Shown: positions 53,061-62,699 of the stretch, one piece after another
Layout of the letters: each line of letters begins with the position of its first letter
Numbering within the stretch: the first letter of the stretch is position 1
Assembly (NCBI GenBank): GCA_949317995.1
Contig: OX439039.1
Coordinates: 75,092,002 to 75,156,001 of the forward strand
Origin: Acholoe squamosa
Taxonomy: Eukaryota; Annelida; Polychaeta; Phyllodocida; Polynoidae
Direction: 5' to 3'
DNA length: 64,000 nucleotides
Notes under the pieces: model-generated
Told to the model about the DNA's origin: nothing
The model's input: only the letters and a program-made list of their open reading frames with translations
The model's database searches: none
Position numbers and translations under genes: made by a program

Positions 53061-55829
53061 ATATTCTTTTTTTTTTGAACAACTTTGAACTTTATTGGTC
53101 ATAGACATATGAGTCAACGAGCAGACTATACAGTAGCTAATTATACACAAATATTCGTATATGAAGACCAATGGGTTCCTGGGTCGAGGCGTATCAAGAG
53201 ATATTATTATGCCTCTCCCCATGGTATGTAACGTCACAATGTAGATTCCCAGAAAAGTTTGACATTGAGTTTTGGTACATGGCGGTATATATAATTGTAT
53301 TTAAACAATAAATAGGTGTATTTAAAGAAAAAAATGTTATTTCTAATCACAGTCACAATGTTGCATCAAATATAATTGAACATTATTAAAGAGAAATATT
53401 AATTTTTCTTAATTATGGGATAGTATCCATTAAATCCTTTTTCATCAGGTTTTTGAAAGTGCCTATCTCTTTTATATTTCTCGTATTTGTGGGTAGGGTA
53501 TTCCAGAATTGTGCACATTTTACTTCTGGACTTTTTTCGTAAGCTTTACAATTAATATTACTATAGAAAAGTACAGGTGCATCATGTAGACGAGTCTGTC
53601 TATTTGCAGCTCTGACATTAATACCTAGTCTCACCATTTTATGAGCAAACATCTTACAATGGTATTGTCTTCTATAGATAAGTTTAGGAAGATTTGCTAC
53701 ATGATGAACCCTATCAGTTGATGTTAAGATGTTCAAACCAAGGCATATTTTAATACATTTGTTCTGCAGTCGTTGAAGTTCTTCGAGTAGGGTTCCATTA
53801 GCAGTATCATAAAAGATATCAGCATAATCAATAATTGGTAGTACATAGGTTTTATACACACGTAGGAGCACTGCATGTGATAGCATATGTCGTATTTTGT
53901 ACAATAAGAATGATTTGTAGCGAACATTTTTCATTAATGTCTTCACATGTAGATTAAAATTCATTTCCTGGTCTATCAGTACTCCTAAATATTTATAAGA
54001 GTTGACATTAAGTAGCATTTTTCCGTTTATTTCTATGTTAGGTTTACGTAGATTTTTGAGAGTTTGAGCTGAAGAAAAGGTCATAATTTTTGTTTTGCTC
54101 TCGTTGATGGTTAATTTGTTTTTGTTTGCCCAGGTTATGAATTTGTTTAAAGCATGCTGAAGAGTTGTCTCTAATATATCAATACTAGGTCCGGATACAT
54201 ATAATACACTATCATCAGCATATAACATAGTTTTGTGTATATCGTCCCTTTGAATGCAGTCATTAATATATAGTAAGAAAAATAATGGACCCAAAATTGA
54301 TCCTTGGGGTACTCCACAGGTCAAGGGTAATTCTGCTGACTTAATATTATTAGCCATGGTACATTGTTTTCTGTTAGTTAAGTAATTTCTAATTAATTCC
54401 AAGTTTTTTCTCCTTATACCATAACGTTCAAGTTTTTCTAATAATATCAAATAATTAACCGAGTCAAAAGCCTTTTTGATGTCGATAAATGCAGCCAAAG
54501 TAATATATCCTATGTTTCGATTTCTTAGTACATCATTTACAAAGAAGCTTATAGAGTCCGTTGTAGATTTGTCTTTCTGGTACCCTCCTTGGCGTTCAGT
54601 TAATATCAAGTTAGCAGTTAGGTGCTGGGAGATAGCATTGTGTATTAACCTTTCAAAAATTTTTCCTGGTACAGGAAGCACACTGATTGGACGATAGTTA
54701 GATACATTTGTATTGTCTCCACCTTTAGGTAAGGGGGTGACTACAGCAATTTTCCAACAGTTTGGAATTTTACTAGTTTCTATACATAGTTTGATTATTT
54801 TTTCAAATTTTTCAATCATGCACAGAGCAGCTTCTTTAAATATATTTGTAGGTATATAATTAAGACAAGAAGATTTTGATGTGTCGATATCATTCAAACA
54901 CTTGATAATTTCATCCCTATACACTTTTAGGTCAGGCATATCGGTTATACAAGTTGTGCCATCAAATGACCATGGGTCAGTGTGTTTGCTAGCTAGATTC
55001 GGACCTATATTGACAAAAAATTCATTTATAAATGAGGCAGTATCTGGTATTTCCACTGTGTCCTTATTTTCATTTAACAAATTTATTATACTATTGTTTG
55101 ATTGCTTTGATGGAATAACTTTCTTTATACTTCGCCAAAATGCTTTAGTTTCTTTGATATTATCATCGCATTCTTTTTTAAAGAAATTTTGCATTGCAGT
55201 CTCTTTTTCCATGTTGACTTGGTTACGAATGGTTCTAGCTCTGTGCCAGTCGAGTACAGATCCAGATTTTCTAGCTATAGTTAGCATTTCATTTTTATCA
55301 TTAATTCGTTCTAATAAGTAATTTGTCATCCAAGGCGAGCTTTTGTTCTTAATTCTAAATTCTCTGATAGGACACATGCTATCTAAGGTATCATATATAT
55401 TCTTTTCAAAAATATTCCAACAGGCCTCAGAGGTTTGTGAGTTTTCAAAGTCGGTCCAGTCTAAGTTCTTAATTTTGTCTAGAAAAGCAATACTGTTATA
55501 ATTTTTATAGGACCTTCCAGTGAAGTATCTATGACCAGCTTTAATTGTAGCATTTTTTCGTATAATATAGATAGGAAGATGGTCACTTAAATGAATATTA
55601 AGTGGACCATAAGATAAGACATTGTTACAGTTTGTGAAAATCAAATCTATACATGTATTATAGCCTGCAGTAGTGGTAACACAATTTATAAGTTGAGTAA
55701 GGTTGAAATTTTCCATCATTTCATATAGCATGGTTTTGTCGTTATCTTCTGTAAGTATATCGACATTGAAATCACCTATACAAATAATATCGAAGTCATC
55801 AAAATTTTCAATCTGTAGCAATATTCTTT
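53061..55829 (-). mobile_element. 5'-truncated LINE with poly-A tail and 9-bp target duplication
   Basis: ATATTCTTT occurs at 53061-53069 and 55821-55829. Read on the minus strand, the element begins inside the endonuclease domain, runs through reverse transcriptase and a short 3' UTR, and ends with AATAAA (53091-53096) and a run of about ten A. The missing 5' part, tail and target duplication are the marks of target-primed reverse transcription. The empty site is preserved in copy A of the surrounding duplication. Confidence 0.9.
53413..55827 (-). CDS. LINE ORF2 remnant: endonuclease C-terminus plus reverse transcriptase
   Basis: The frame is open for about 800 codons to the stop at 53413. 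An in-frame TAA sits directly upstream (55828-55830), so there is no native start; the element was truncated on insertion. Residue numbers count from the TTG at 55821. The endonuclease part shows IGDFNV (15-20) and IHLSDH (76-81). The reverse transcriptase follows with NYRPISVLP (375-383), AAFIDIKKAFDSV (443-455, catalytic Asp), GVPQGSILGPLFF (503-515) and LYADDSVLY (533-541, catalytic YADD). A C-terminal region with FWNTLP (772-777) is typical of CR1/L2/Jockey-type ORF2. With no frameshift or stop across this length, the copy is young. It cannot be autonomous, because about 135 residues of the endonuclease and any ORF1 are missing. Confidence 0.93.
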   Translation of the reverse strand, partial: RILLQIENFDDFDIICIGDFNVDILTEDNDKTMLYEMMENFNLTQLINCVTTTAGYNTCIDLIFTNCNNVLSYGPLNIHLSDHLPIYIIRKNATIKAGHRYFTGRSYKNYNSIAFLDKIKNLDWTDFENSQTSEACWNIFEKNIYDTLDSMCPIREFRIKNKSSPWMTNYLLERINDKNEMLTIARKSGSVLDWHRARTIRNQVNMEKETAMQNFFKKECDDNIKETKAFWRSIKKVIPSKQSNNSIINLLNENKDTVEIPDTASFINEFFVNIGPNLASKHTDPWSFDGTTCITDMPDLKVYRDEIIKCLNDIDTSKSSCLNYIPTNIFKEAALCMIEKFEKIIKLCIETSKIPNCWKIAVVTPLPKGGDNTNVSNYRPISVLPVPGKIFERLIHNAISQHLTANLILTERQGGYQKDKSTTDSISFFVNDVLRNRNIGYITLAAFIDIKKAFDSVNYLILLEKLERYGIRRKNLELIRNYLTNRKQCTMANNIKSAELPLTCGVPQGSILGPLFFLLYINDCIQRDDIHKTMLYADDSVLYVSGPSIDILETTLQHALNKFITWANKNKLTINESKTKIMTFSSAQTLKNLRKPNIEINGKMLLNVNSYKYLGVLIDQEMNFNLHVKTLMKNVRYKSFLLYKIRHMLSHAVLLRVYKTYVLPIIDYADIFYDTANGTLLEELQRLQNKCIKICLGLNILTSTDRVHHVANLPKLIYRRQYHCKMFAHKMVRLGINVRAANRQTRLHDAPVLFYSNINCKAYEKSPEVKCAQFWNTLPTNTRNIKEIGTFKNLMKKDLMDTIP

Positions 55830-55859
55830 AATGTATAGATAGGAGACTTTGAGTCACTG

Positions 55860-56022
55860 CAGTGGCGGATTTAGAGGGGGGGGCGGGGGCGCCCCCCCTT
55901 TTTCCCAGTACTTAAGAGTTTAATTAGAAATATTTGACCCCAAAATTTGCTCAAAAAGAGGGGGTGCGCCCCCTCCTTTAGGGCCGCGCCCCCTCCTTTT
56001 CCAGATCCTGGATCCACCACTG
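55860..56022. mobile_element. hAT-like MITE with CAGTGGYGGAT ends, inside duplication copy B
   Basis: CAGTGGCGGATTTAG at the left and GGATCCACCACTG at the right are near-complementary. TCACT occurs on both sides (55854-55858 and 56023-56027). The interior contains two inverted GGGGGCGCGCC-like blocks with CCCCCTCC runs, and CTTAAGAG. Copy A lacks it at the corresponding place near 51076. Confidence 0.75.
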
Positions 56023-56480
56023 TCACTTACATATATAAATAGATGCATGGCCTTAAGTGCCATTTCATGTCTACAATAAAACATATTATGTTCCTAGGAC
56101 GAAGGGGAAGATGTTAGCATGCACTACTACCCCCTATCCTCATGCTTCCTTCTGATGTGTGAATTAAAACAGAAATAAAAAGAACAGAGAAAAGAAAACA
56201 ATACTTCCTTGTTCTCCCACCCCCTCCTGTTTCCAATGCAAGCCGACACCACTGTTGACAGTGAAGTGAGATTCAATTATGGCTGTTCTATGCTGAGCTA
56301 ATCTAATGGGAAGGCCGTGCTTGGGCTGACACACCCTGAACACAATGGTGTAAGGGGAAGCTATCTGTGTTGTTGGTACCTATAGTCAGGGCAAGGTCAT
56401 GGATGCTACTCTACCTGCTGATGGGGAACGTTCATAAATGATGGCACCACCAAGGGTTTGTGTGTGTGCATTTTCAGAGA

Positions 56481-56602
56481 TGCCACTTTTTCTAACTTTT
56501 AGGAATTCCGAATTTTAGAATTTATTTCCTGTAGGCAGTTCCTATTAGCAGTCCAGAAAATTAGGATGATTTCCGAATTTTCAATGATCAGTGAGTGGCA
56601 TT
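56481..56602. mobile_element. Small element with ATGCCACT ends (partner 7304-7411)
   Basis: ATGCCACTTTTTCTAAC and GATGATTTCC ... AGTGAGTGGCAT reproduce the plan of the copy at 7304-7411 with different filler. Confidence 0.4.
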
Positions 56603-57059
56603 CCTAATTTTAGGGGGGGGCATCTTTTTCTATATTGTTTTGATTCGTTTTTTAGGTTATAATAACATTGTATAGGAAGCTAAAGCATTGGCTTCCTACA
56701 CTCGGGGACATGCAAATGCCAGGGGAATAGGAGAAGTCTCAAATTAGTAACAGGAGGTAGGGATGTTGAAGGAGGAATCAGAATCGGTAAACATCCTTTC
56801 TATATGTTCCCCAATGCATGTAAAAACTGCTGAGTGGAGGGGGAGGGCTATGTTTGCTGTGAATGGAACATGATCTATTTTTTCCTACTCCTACTCCCCA
56901 TGGCGGGGTAATGGCGATAAGGAAGAAAACAAAAAAGGTGTGGGACCCATTAGGGACAGAAAGGTATGATGATAAGGCTTAATGAAATGTGTGTTTTAGG
57001 TACTATGCTTGAAAAAAATGAAATTGCTTGAAAAAAATGAAATAAATAAGTATTGTAAT
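56603..57059. other. No gene seen
   Basis: Unique sequence. Nothing recognised. Confidence 0.5.
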
Positions 57060-57293
57060 ATCTTGTAGTAATACTTTGTATGTAAGTTGCGGCTTAAACG
57101 TGAGGACGGACCACTGCTGTGCCTCACAGGAGCGAAAAAGTTGTGGATGTTATAGACAGGAAAAATTACATTAGATTGGTACTAAAGTGTTCAAGATTTA
57201 GGCACAGGGGCGCCTTATAGGACTTTCCTGAACTCAGGGTCTGTCTGATTTGCGGAGTGTACCCAGGTACCTCATACCAACGGTATTACGGTA
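57060..57293. mobile_element. TACCGTAA-family element, decayed
   Basis: GTAAGTTGCGGCTTAAACGT on the left and GGTATTACGGTA on the right. Inside, GGGGCGCCTTATAGGACTTT, then CCTGAACTCAGGGT, matches the family's interior wording. Confidence 0.5.
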
Positions 57294-57317
57294 GGGTCTA
57301 TTTCGTTAGTGTCTGAC

Positions 57318-57632
57318 CAGGGTTCTCCACACATAGGAAGTACACGGGTGGGACTATCGTGTACTTTTCACTGCCGTGTACTGGAATTAAAAACCATCGC
57401 CTGTGTGGTTTTCAGCTCTCTATAAGCTATCCATGCTTTTTTGAATTTTGTAAATCAGCCTATTAGAAAAGAAGTTAGACCTAAAAGAATATTTTTTCTT
57501 AAAAATCCCATTCAAACCTTGTTTAACGGCACAATTACCATCAACTTTTCAAAAATTATCTTTACCATTTGACAGCTGTGCTCTTGTGTTCGGAAAGCAC
57601 CTGTATGCTTTTTGGTCCTGTGGAGAACCCTG
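57318..57632. mobile_element. hAT-like MITE with CAGGGTTCTCCACA ends
   Basis: CAGGGTTCTCCACA and TGTGGAGAACCCTG are exact complements. The octamers outside (TGTCTGAC at 57310-57317, TGTCAGAA at 57633-57640) agree at six of eight positions, in line with the 8-bp target duplication of hAT elements. The interior contains GTGTACTT-type repeats and no transposase. Confidence 0.7.
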
Positions 57633-59224
57633 TGTCAGAATTGTGATTTATAATCCATTAAGTGACTAAAATATTACCCAAAAGCATGTTTTTGTTTCAA
57701 AATTAAAGAAAAAAATATAAGTGAAGTCAGGTTATCTGAAAATGAAACTCGCGTTTTATAGGCCTTACGTGTATATCATGGTTTATATCTCACAGTGTTT
57801 ACTGTAATCTGGACTGACAGCACTCCTGAGTTTGAAGCTCGCTTTTGCAACCCTGATTAGACAATATTGAAATTGGGAGAAGAGAGAAAACAGCTTGTGG
57901 ATTAATTGGATGACAGTCAATAGGGCAGAAGCAGGATGTATTATCAACAAATCGGATAATTCCCTCTAATCAGTGCAGAATGTTTTGAGCACATTTACAT
58001 AAGAACTTGTCCCCAACTGGCTAGCTGTTGTCAGTACTTATCGCTCCAGGTACCAGATCAAGCAAATGGCTGCCCCACCAAGAGTCCATAATAAGGTCTA
58101 TAGCACTATCAGCAGTAATCAAACAACACCCCCGGTACCTGTATCCTGCTCACCCCCCCCCCCCCCATCCCTTGTACCTGTCTTCTCCTGTTTGCAGCAT
58201 CCTTATAAATGGAGGTGATCCCCACACTATTCTTAGCTTTGAGGGACTTGCCTTATTAGAAGAGGTTTTACATCCGCCCACACACGTGATAAGCCACTAA
58301 GTACCTCTTACTAGAGTGTTAAATAGGGCCAACCCTCCAGCCCCTCCTGCACACTGTAAAAAAACATCTTTTGTATCTACCAGGGATCCTTGTAAAACTG
58401 AAAAGTGAACCACCATAATTATACAACAGGGAGGCAGTGCAGTGGTACAAGGAATCTCTGTGAAAATAACGACGGATCTCTGGCAAATTTGGGACGAGGA
58501 ATCCTTTGTTATTTCGATGACATTTTCTTACAGTGCATATAAAGCACAGGGTAGTCACATCAAAATCATAGCACTTGAATTTGCACATAAAAGGGGATGT
58601 TGATAATGGGTAATAATTATCGACCTTTACAATATGGCCTAGATATAGGACACTTAAGATGAGAGTACAATTAATTGTACCTGAAGTTTGGCTGCCATAA
58701 TTAATTATAGAACAGGATAGGGGTGTTCCGATGACGATGATTTGCTTATTGTTAGCAGCCTGGCTTGTTAGGTTTGTGTCAGAATGTAGTCAGAGTGGAG
58801 AATGGCCATGTAAAATGTCAGTCTGCGGCTCCAGTGTCTCACGAGTAGCTCTGGGAGTTTGGAATATGAGTAGGGAGCAGCTCACAGGGTGAAATTGGCC
58901 AGAAGTTGGACATCTTAACATGGCTTAGATCAAAAAGGACATAACACTACCTATATCACCCCACGTATCCCCGGTGACCATTTCATACTCTACTCATACA
59001 CATCTGATGCCTCCCACTGCCCACTCTTAAATACTATATACACCCACAGAGGTGTAGGAAGAAGATTTACATCTGTTTATTGGTATTGGAGGAGGGGCTG
59101 GATGTCTTGGTCAGGGGATGCACCTCCACACAAGTTAGATCCATAGATCTTAGTGAAAATAAGCAGCATTCATAGAGCTCATTCCGAACACATTCCCAGC
59201 TGCTCCATCACTGCTGATAATTAA
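57633..59224. other. No gene seen
   Basis: Unique sequence with a C run at about 58146-58160. GAGCAGCTC occurs at 58875. Two short frames (58028-58300 and, minus, 58319-58588) have no recognisable domain. Confidence 0.5.
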
Positions 59225-59280
59225 TATGAATATAACCTTAGCAGTCGAAACATAGATCTATTACTCACTCACTCATTCTT
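59225..59280 (+). mobile_element. Tail fragment of the ACTC-tail retroposon family
   Basis: AATATAACCTTAGCAGTCGA and TCTATTACTCACTCACTCA match the last 50-60 bases of the family. Confidence 0.55.
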
Positions 59281-59355
59281 AGATGAGAGACAATTTTATA
59301 GTGGGGATTGTGTCTCTAGGTCTATCTCGGGTCATCGCCAACTAAATAAATAATT

Positions 59356-59425
59356 GTGGATCAACACGGTAAAAGGTACACCCGCGCATCCCCTCACGGG
59401 CGTACCTTTTACCGTGTTGATCCAC
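59356..59425. repeat. Near-perfect 70-bp hairpin (29-bp arms, 12-base loop)
   Basis: GTGGATCAACACGGTAAAAG and GTACACCCG (59356-59384) are complementary to 59397-59425 with one mismatch (A-C on one strand, a G-T wobble on the other). The loop is CGCATCCCCTCA. No related copy was noticed in the window. It might be a very young foldback element, a hairpin RNA source or a sequence that promotes cruciform formation. Confidence 0.85.
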
Positions 59426-60410
59426 TAATATGAAAATTTACCCAGTGAAAACAAAACCAAAATAACACAACAATAACTTTAGCCTGACTTCAGTAACAAT
59501 TCTTCTCTGACTTCACATCATGATATAGATAAACGGGTAACTCCCTCACAAAGAAAGACTCAGAGACACACTCAAGTCTAGTTAATAAAAACCAGAGTTA
59601 CTTGGGTGATTCCATACTTTAACGGGGACAAAGAGATAAAGAAAATGTTTTGATGTGTCACATACACAATGCAGATTAAATGACCGTGCAATCATGGATT
59701 AAGGCGGAGAGAGTACAATGTATAGTGCACCGAGTATTGGATAGCCTACTTGAGGTAGTCATTATAGCCGTATCATGTTGATTTGATTCTTTAATTGAAT
59801 TCAGTGGTGGCAGGGCAGCCGAAATGTGTGGGGGATAGGAGTGTTAATCTTGGTTATTTTCTACATGATTTATAGGGCCATCCTAAAAAAAGTGTGGGCT
59901 CCGCCGACACTGTAACACTTTTAATCATATTCCTGTAATTACAGATTAATCCTATTACCATGTAACCATATATAATAAAGTATCCATGACCACTCCCATT
60001 ACTACAACCATGTCCATAAAAAGACTATTCTTTACTGCAACTAATGTATACTAAATGTACAAAAGTATAATACTTCATGTACAATATAGTTAAGTCAGTC
60101 TGGTCGTTATATGGCCTGGAGACCTGTGAGTAGTATAAGGAAATGTGAGTATAGCTGCGGCAACACTAGCCTGCCTGGGGAACGCCGACAGTGCTTACAA
60201 ACTAAATAATAAATCAGAATCGATAGCTTGCTCACAGTAGTAAATGTACTCGGTGTTAAAAGGTGGAGAGCTGTAAAATTATTAATATCCATGGGGAGGT
60301 GAATAAGACATGGACTTCTAGTTGTGGCTGTTAGATCAGCCCCTCCCCACTGGTATGCACACCTAACTATACACCTGATGTAAGACTCCGGCACTAGGAG
60401 GTCCCGGGTG
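59426..60410. other. No gene seen
   Basis: Unique AT-rich sequence. The minus-strand frame at 60107-60394 shows no recognisable domain. Confidence 0.5.
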
Positions 60411-60968
60411 TTAACACTGTATGGATGACATAAGGCCTCAATGCTTTATGTTAATTTGTTGCACTGAAACATAATGGTGAATACCCTATTGGTATGCATC
60501 ATGCTCACCCTGTAGGTTGATATTATACATGAATGCAGCTCTGGTGAATTACTTGCCTGTGATGCATTATGTACATTGGTCTCCTTGATATATTATACAG
60601 CATTTATAAGTACATCATCATATAGTGCTGCGTTGATATATTGCGCCACCAACTTTGGGAGTGCATCAACCATATAGGGTCTGCATGATGCATGAATGCT
60701 AACTCACCAGGGCTGCATTCATGCATCATGACAGCCAAAAGACAGGAGTGATACCAGTGGCGGATCCAGTATTTCAAGAAGTAAGGGGCGCACCCCTCTT
60801 TTAGTTAACAGTAGGGCACATCTGGTATTTTAGGTAATATTTGGGTTTGAGGGACGCTCATAAACTCACCTAAGTACAGGCAAAAACGAGAGGGTGCGAG
60901 CCCCTGCGTCCCCGTCTAAAGCCATCAATGCAATGCATTAACACACTATGCGGCCCTTAAGGGGTTAA
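60411..60968. mobile_element. TTAA/GATGCA element, lengthened and interrupted by a hAT-like MITE
   Basis: TTAACACTGTATGGATGACA begins a worn left part. From 60480 the blocks TATGCATCATGCTCACCC, GCATCAACCATATAGGGTC, TGCATGATGCATGAATGC and CTCACCAGGGCTGCATTC are family modules. The right end is CGGCCCTTAAGGGGTTAA (60965-60968). A CAGTGGCGGATCCAG element occupies 60755-60930. The left half is longer than usual and may be two overlapping copies. Confidence 0.55.
60755..60930. mobile_element. hAT-like MITE with CAGTGGCGGATCCAG left end
   Basis: The left tip CAGTGGCGGATCCAGTATTT is intact. The right tip (TCTAAAGCCATCAATG) has decayed from the same sequence. The interior has GGGGCGCACCCCTC and ACTCACCTAAGTACAGG, as in 8993-9130 and 55860-56022. 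Confidence 0.6.
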
Positions 60969-61159
60969 AGTGGATAAGGATGGCTGACAATGCATCACCT
61001 TCTGACATATTGATCACGTCTTCCGATCCCCATAATCGGATTAACATTGGCTAGTAACGTGTTCACACCAGGCTGCACGTCTATGGGGCGCCAAGTATGA
61101 TTTACACCTAACCCTAAAAGTGCCACATAATAATTGAAAGTATTAGGCATTTAGACCTT

Positions 61160-61340
61160 AGTGTGAATGCCCAGTGGGTCCACCATTTTGAATTTCTCTG
61201 ACTGAAGTAAAACCCAATGATAAGAAAAACCACGATGGTACCTTGTCCCTGGGTAACACCCACCTCATGCTGGTCCCATCTTATCAGTTCTCATCAGTGT
61301 ATGTCACCAGATCCAGTTCTAGTCCCGCTTCCAGCCAATA
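61160..61340 (+). repeat. Dispersed repeat 'X' (plus-strand copy)
   Basis: CAGTGGGTCCACCATTTTGA, TTGTCCCTGGGTAACACCCA, CTTATCAGTTCTCATCAGTG and CAGTTCTAGTCCCGCTTCCA match 16540-16765 and the complement of 2050-2310. The preceding 60969-61159 is unique. Confidence 0.55.
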
Positions 61341-61344
61341 TAAT

Positions 61345-61512
61345 GGTACTTGGTTGCCATGATCGATGAATGCAGCCCTGGCGAGTCCACACGTCAGCAT
61401 TCGCGCATCATACAGACCCTAGCACCCTGGTGAGTATAGTTGCCAGGATAATATTGAAATGTATCATAACCACAATGGATGATAATGTATTTGGCCCTTA
61501 AGGGGTAACAGT
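61345..61512. mobile_element. TTAA/GATGCA element, right two thirds
   Basis: GGTTGCCATGATCGATGAAT, GCAGCCCTGGCGAGTCCAC, GCGCATCATACAGACCC, then worn arms, and the right end TTTGGCCCTTAAGGGGTAAC. Confidence 0.55.
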
Positions 61513-61736
61513 TTTAGCCAGCTACAGTCAGGCTTAACTGTCGTAATGGCAGTGGATATGCGATATGTTGCGTAACTACAAGCAGCCTTACAAGAAAGAT
61601 ACTCCATGATGGAGTGCAGACTATCCTTTCCCCTTGGATGCTCTGCAGACGAGGTCTGTATCTGAAGATCGCTTTTAATATTTGCATTATGCTTGCTATG
61701 CCATTGTTTTCGAATGGACTGCCCCATATGAATGTT

Positions 61737-61738
<2 letters not shown>

Positions 61739-61808
<70 letters not shown>
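61739..61808. repeat. (TA)n microsatellite
   Basis: About 34 uninterrupted TA units. Reading frames across it are artefacts. Confidence 0.98.
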
Positions 61809-61811
<3 letters not shown>

Positions 61812-61855
61812 ATAAAATAATACATATCACTCTGCCAGCGTTCAGAGTTATGCCT

Positions 61856-61930
61856 GCATGATGCATAAATGCCTCCCCAGCGAGTAACTCGCCAGTGCTG
61901 TATTCAAACTTAATGGCGACCCTTCGAGGT
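61856..61930. mobile_element. TTAA/GATGCA fragment
   Basis: TGCATGATGCATAAATGC and the hairpin CCCAGCGAGTAACTCGCCAG are present, then GGCGACCCTTCGAGG. Ends are missing. Confidence 0.45.
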
Positions 61931-62204
61931 TATGAGACAAACAGGGACAGCATTTGCAAAACATGAATGTCAAGCCATTGCACAGTCCTTTAAATGAATA
62001 ATTAAAACCTTAATATTCTCTGTTTGTAATAAAATGATTGGTCGAATATTTTGTAAACACGTAATACGTAGAATCTGGTAAAATGCCATCAACAATCCCA
62101 TCTCCCAGAATCTGATCAGGCCACAAACAATAACAAACTCTTCTTGGTTTTGGCGACCGACTGCTTTTAAAAAAAGGATCACAAATAACATGTTTGTGGC
62201 TGGC
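61931..62204. other. No gene seen
   Basis: Unique sequence. A minus-strand frame (61970-62242) overlaps it but shows no recognisable domain. Confidence 0.45.
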
Positions 62205-62440
62205 CTACATCCGGTCCTGCGCAGAGGTGACGCCCGATCCATTCCCGGTACTCAGAGACGCCACTGGGTTCATGCTGTTCCTGTAACTGCGGTCAAGCTG
62301 CGTCACAGAGGAAGGTACCAGCGAAAAGAAGAGGAAGACTGATGTGTCTGGGGAACCAGCAGCCGGGAACAGAGCCTCGATCTGGGATAGCCCAGCCGGA
62401 AGTGCTTCCTTGTGTATCTTTATGGCATATGCTCTGTGGC
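62205..62440 (-). CDS. Candidate coding exon or exon remnant, minus strand
   Basis: The minus-strand frame from about 62440 to the stop at 62205 reads HRAYAIKIHKEALPAGLSQI ... PSSVTQLDRSYRNSMNPVAS, then LSTGNGSGVTSAQDRM. It is clearly richer in G+C than its surroundings and has a protein-like, non-repetitive composition. On the minus strand the right flank (62441-62700) is occupied by a retroposon, so any original acceptor site may lie beyond it or be destroyed. I do not recognise a family. It could be a terminal exon, an exon relic, or chance. Confidence 0.3.
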
Positions 62441-62453
62441 CCTGGCTTGTGTC

Positions 62454-62699
62454 TGGGTTTCCCAAGCCCACTTAAAAGGGTCTATTTCTCCTCTTTCCTA
62501 TGCCTCTCAGGATGTGTGTGGTGCACATATGCGTGGGCACTGACACATTCCTCTGTGAAATTGTGTAATGTAGTTCTCGCCATGAATATGACCTTAGCTG
62601 TCTAAATGGCGTTAAACAACTATTACTTACTCACTCACTCACTCACTCACTCACTCACTCACTCACTCACTCACTCACTCACTCACTCACTCACTCACA
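62454..62699 (+). mobile_element. Retroposon with ACTC tail and 13-bp target duplication
   Basis: CCTGGCTTGTGTC lies at 62441-62453 and 62700-62712. Between them is a copy of the ACTC-tail family: TGGGTTTCCCAAGCCCACTT, AAAAGGGTCTATTTCTCC, GTGTGGTGCACATATGCGTG, ACATTCCTCTGTGAAATTGT, GACCTTAGCTGTC, GGCGTTAAACAACTATTAC and then a long (ACTC)n run. The unit starts at the same internal point as the 48168 fragment. It may be a true 5' end or a repeated truncation point. The long simple repeat has grown from the tail. Confidence 0.85.
62628..62698. repeat. (ACTC)n microsatellite at the retroposon tail
   Basis: About 17 units follow CTATTACTTACTCACTC, the normal 3' end of the retroposon. The older copies near 31470 and 59265 have only two or three units. 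Confidence 0.97.

Larger units (their letters stand above)
51786..56469 (+). repeat. Segmental duplication, copy B, interrupted by a LINE and a MITE
   Basis: The parts 51786-53060 and 56023-56469 match copy A (49394-51537). In between are a LINE (53061-55829), about 30 bases of copy-B sequence (55830-55859) and a hAT-like MITE (55860-56022). The LINE entered at ATATTCTT, which is intact as ATATTCTTA at 51050-51058 in copy A. Confidence 0.85.

Noticed and set aside
54881-55321. 146-codon plus-strand ORF
   Set aside because: It lies antisense to the reverse transcriptase frame of the LINE and has no domain of its own.
59356-59425. microRNA precursor
   Set aside because: The arms are almost perfectly paired from end to end, without the bulges usual for animal precursors. 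Without small-RNA data it is listed only as a hairpin.
61739-61808. (TA)n run as an origin or promoter
   Set aside because: A plain microsatellite with no supporting signals next to it.
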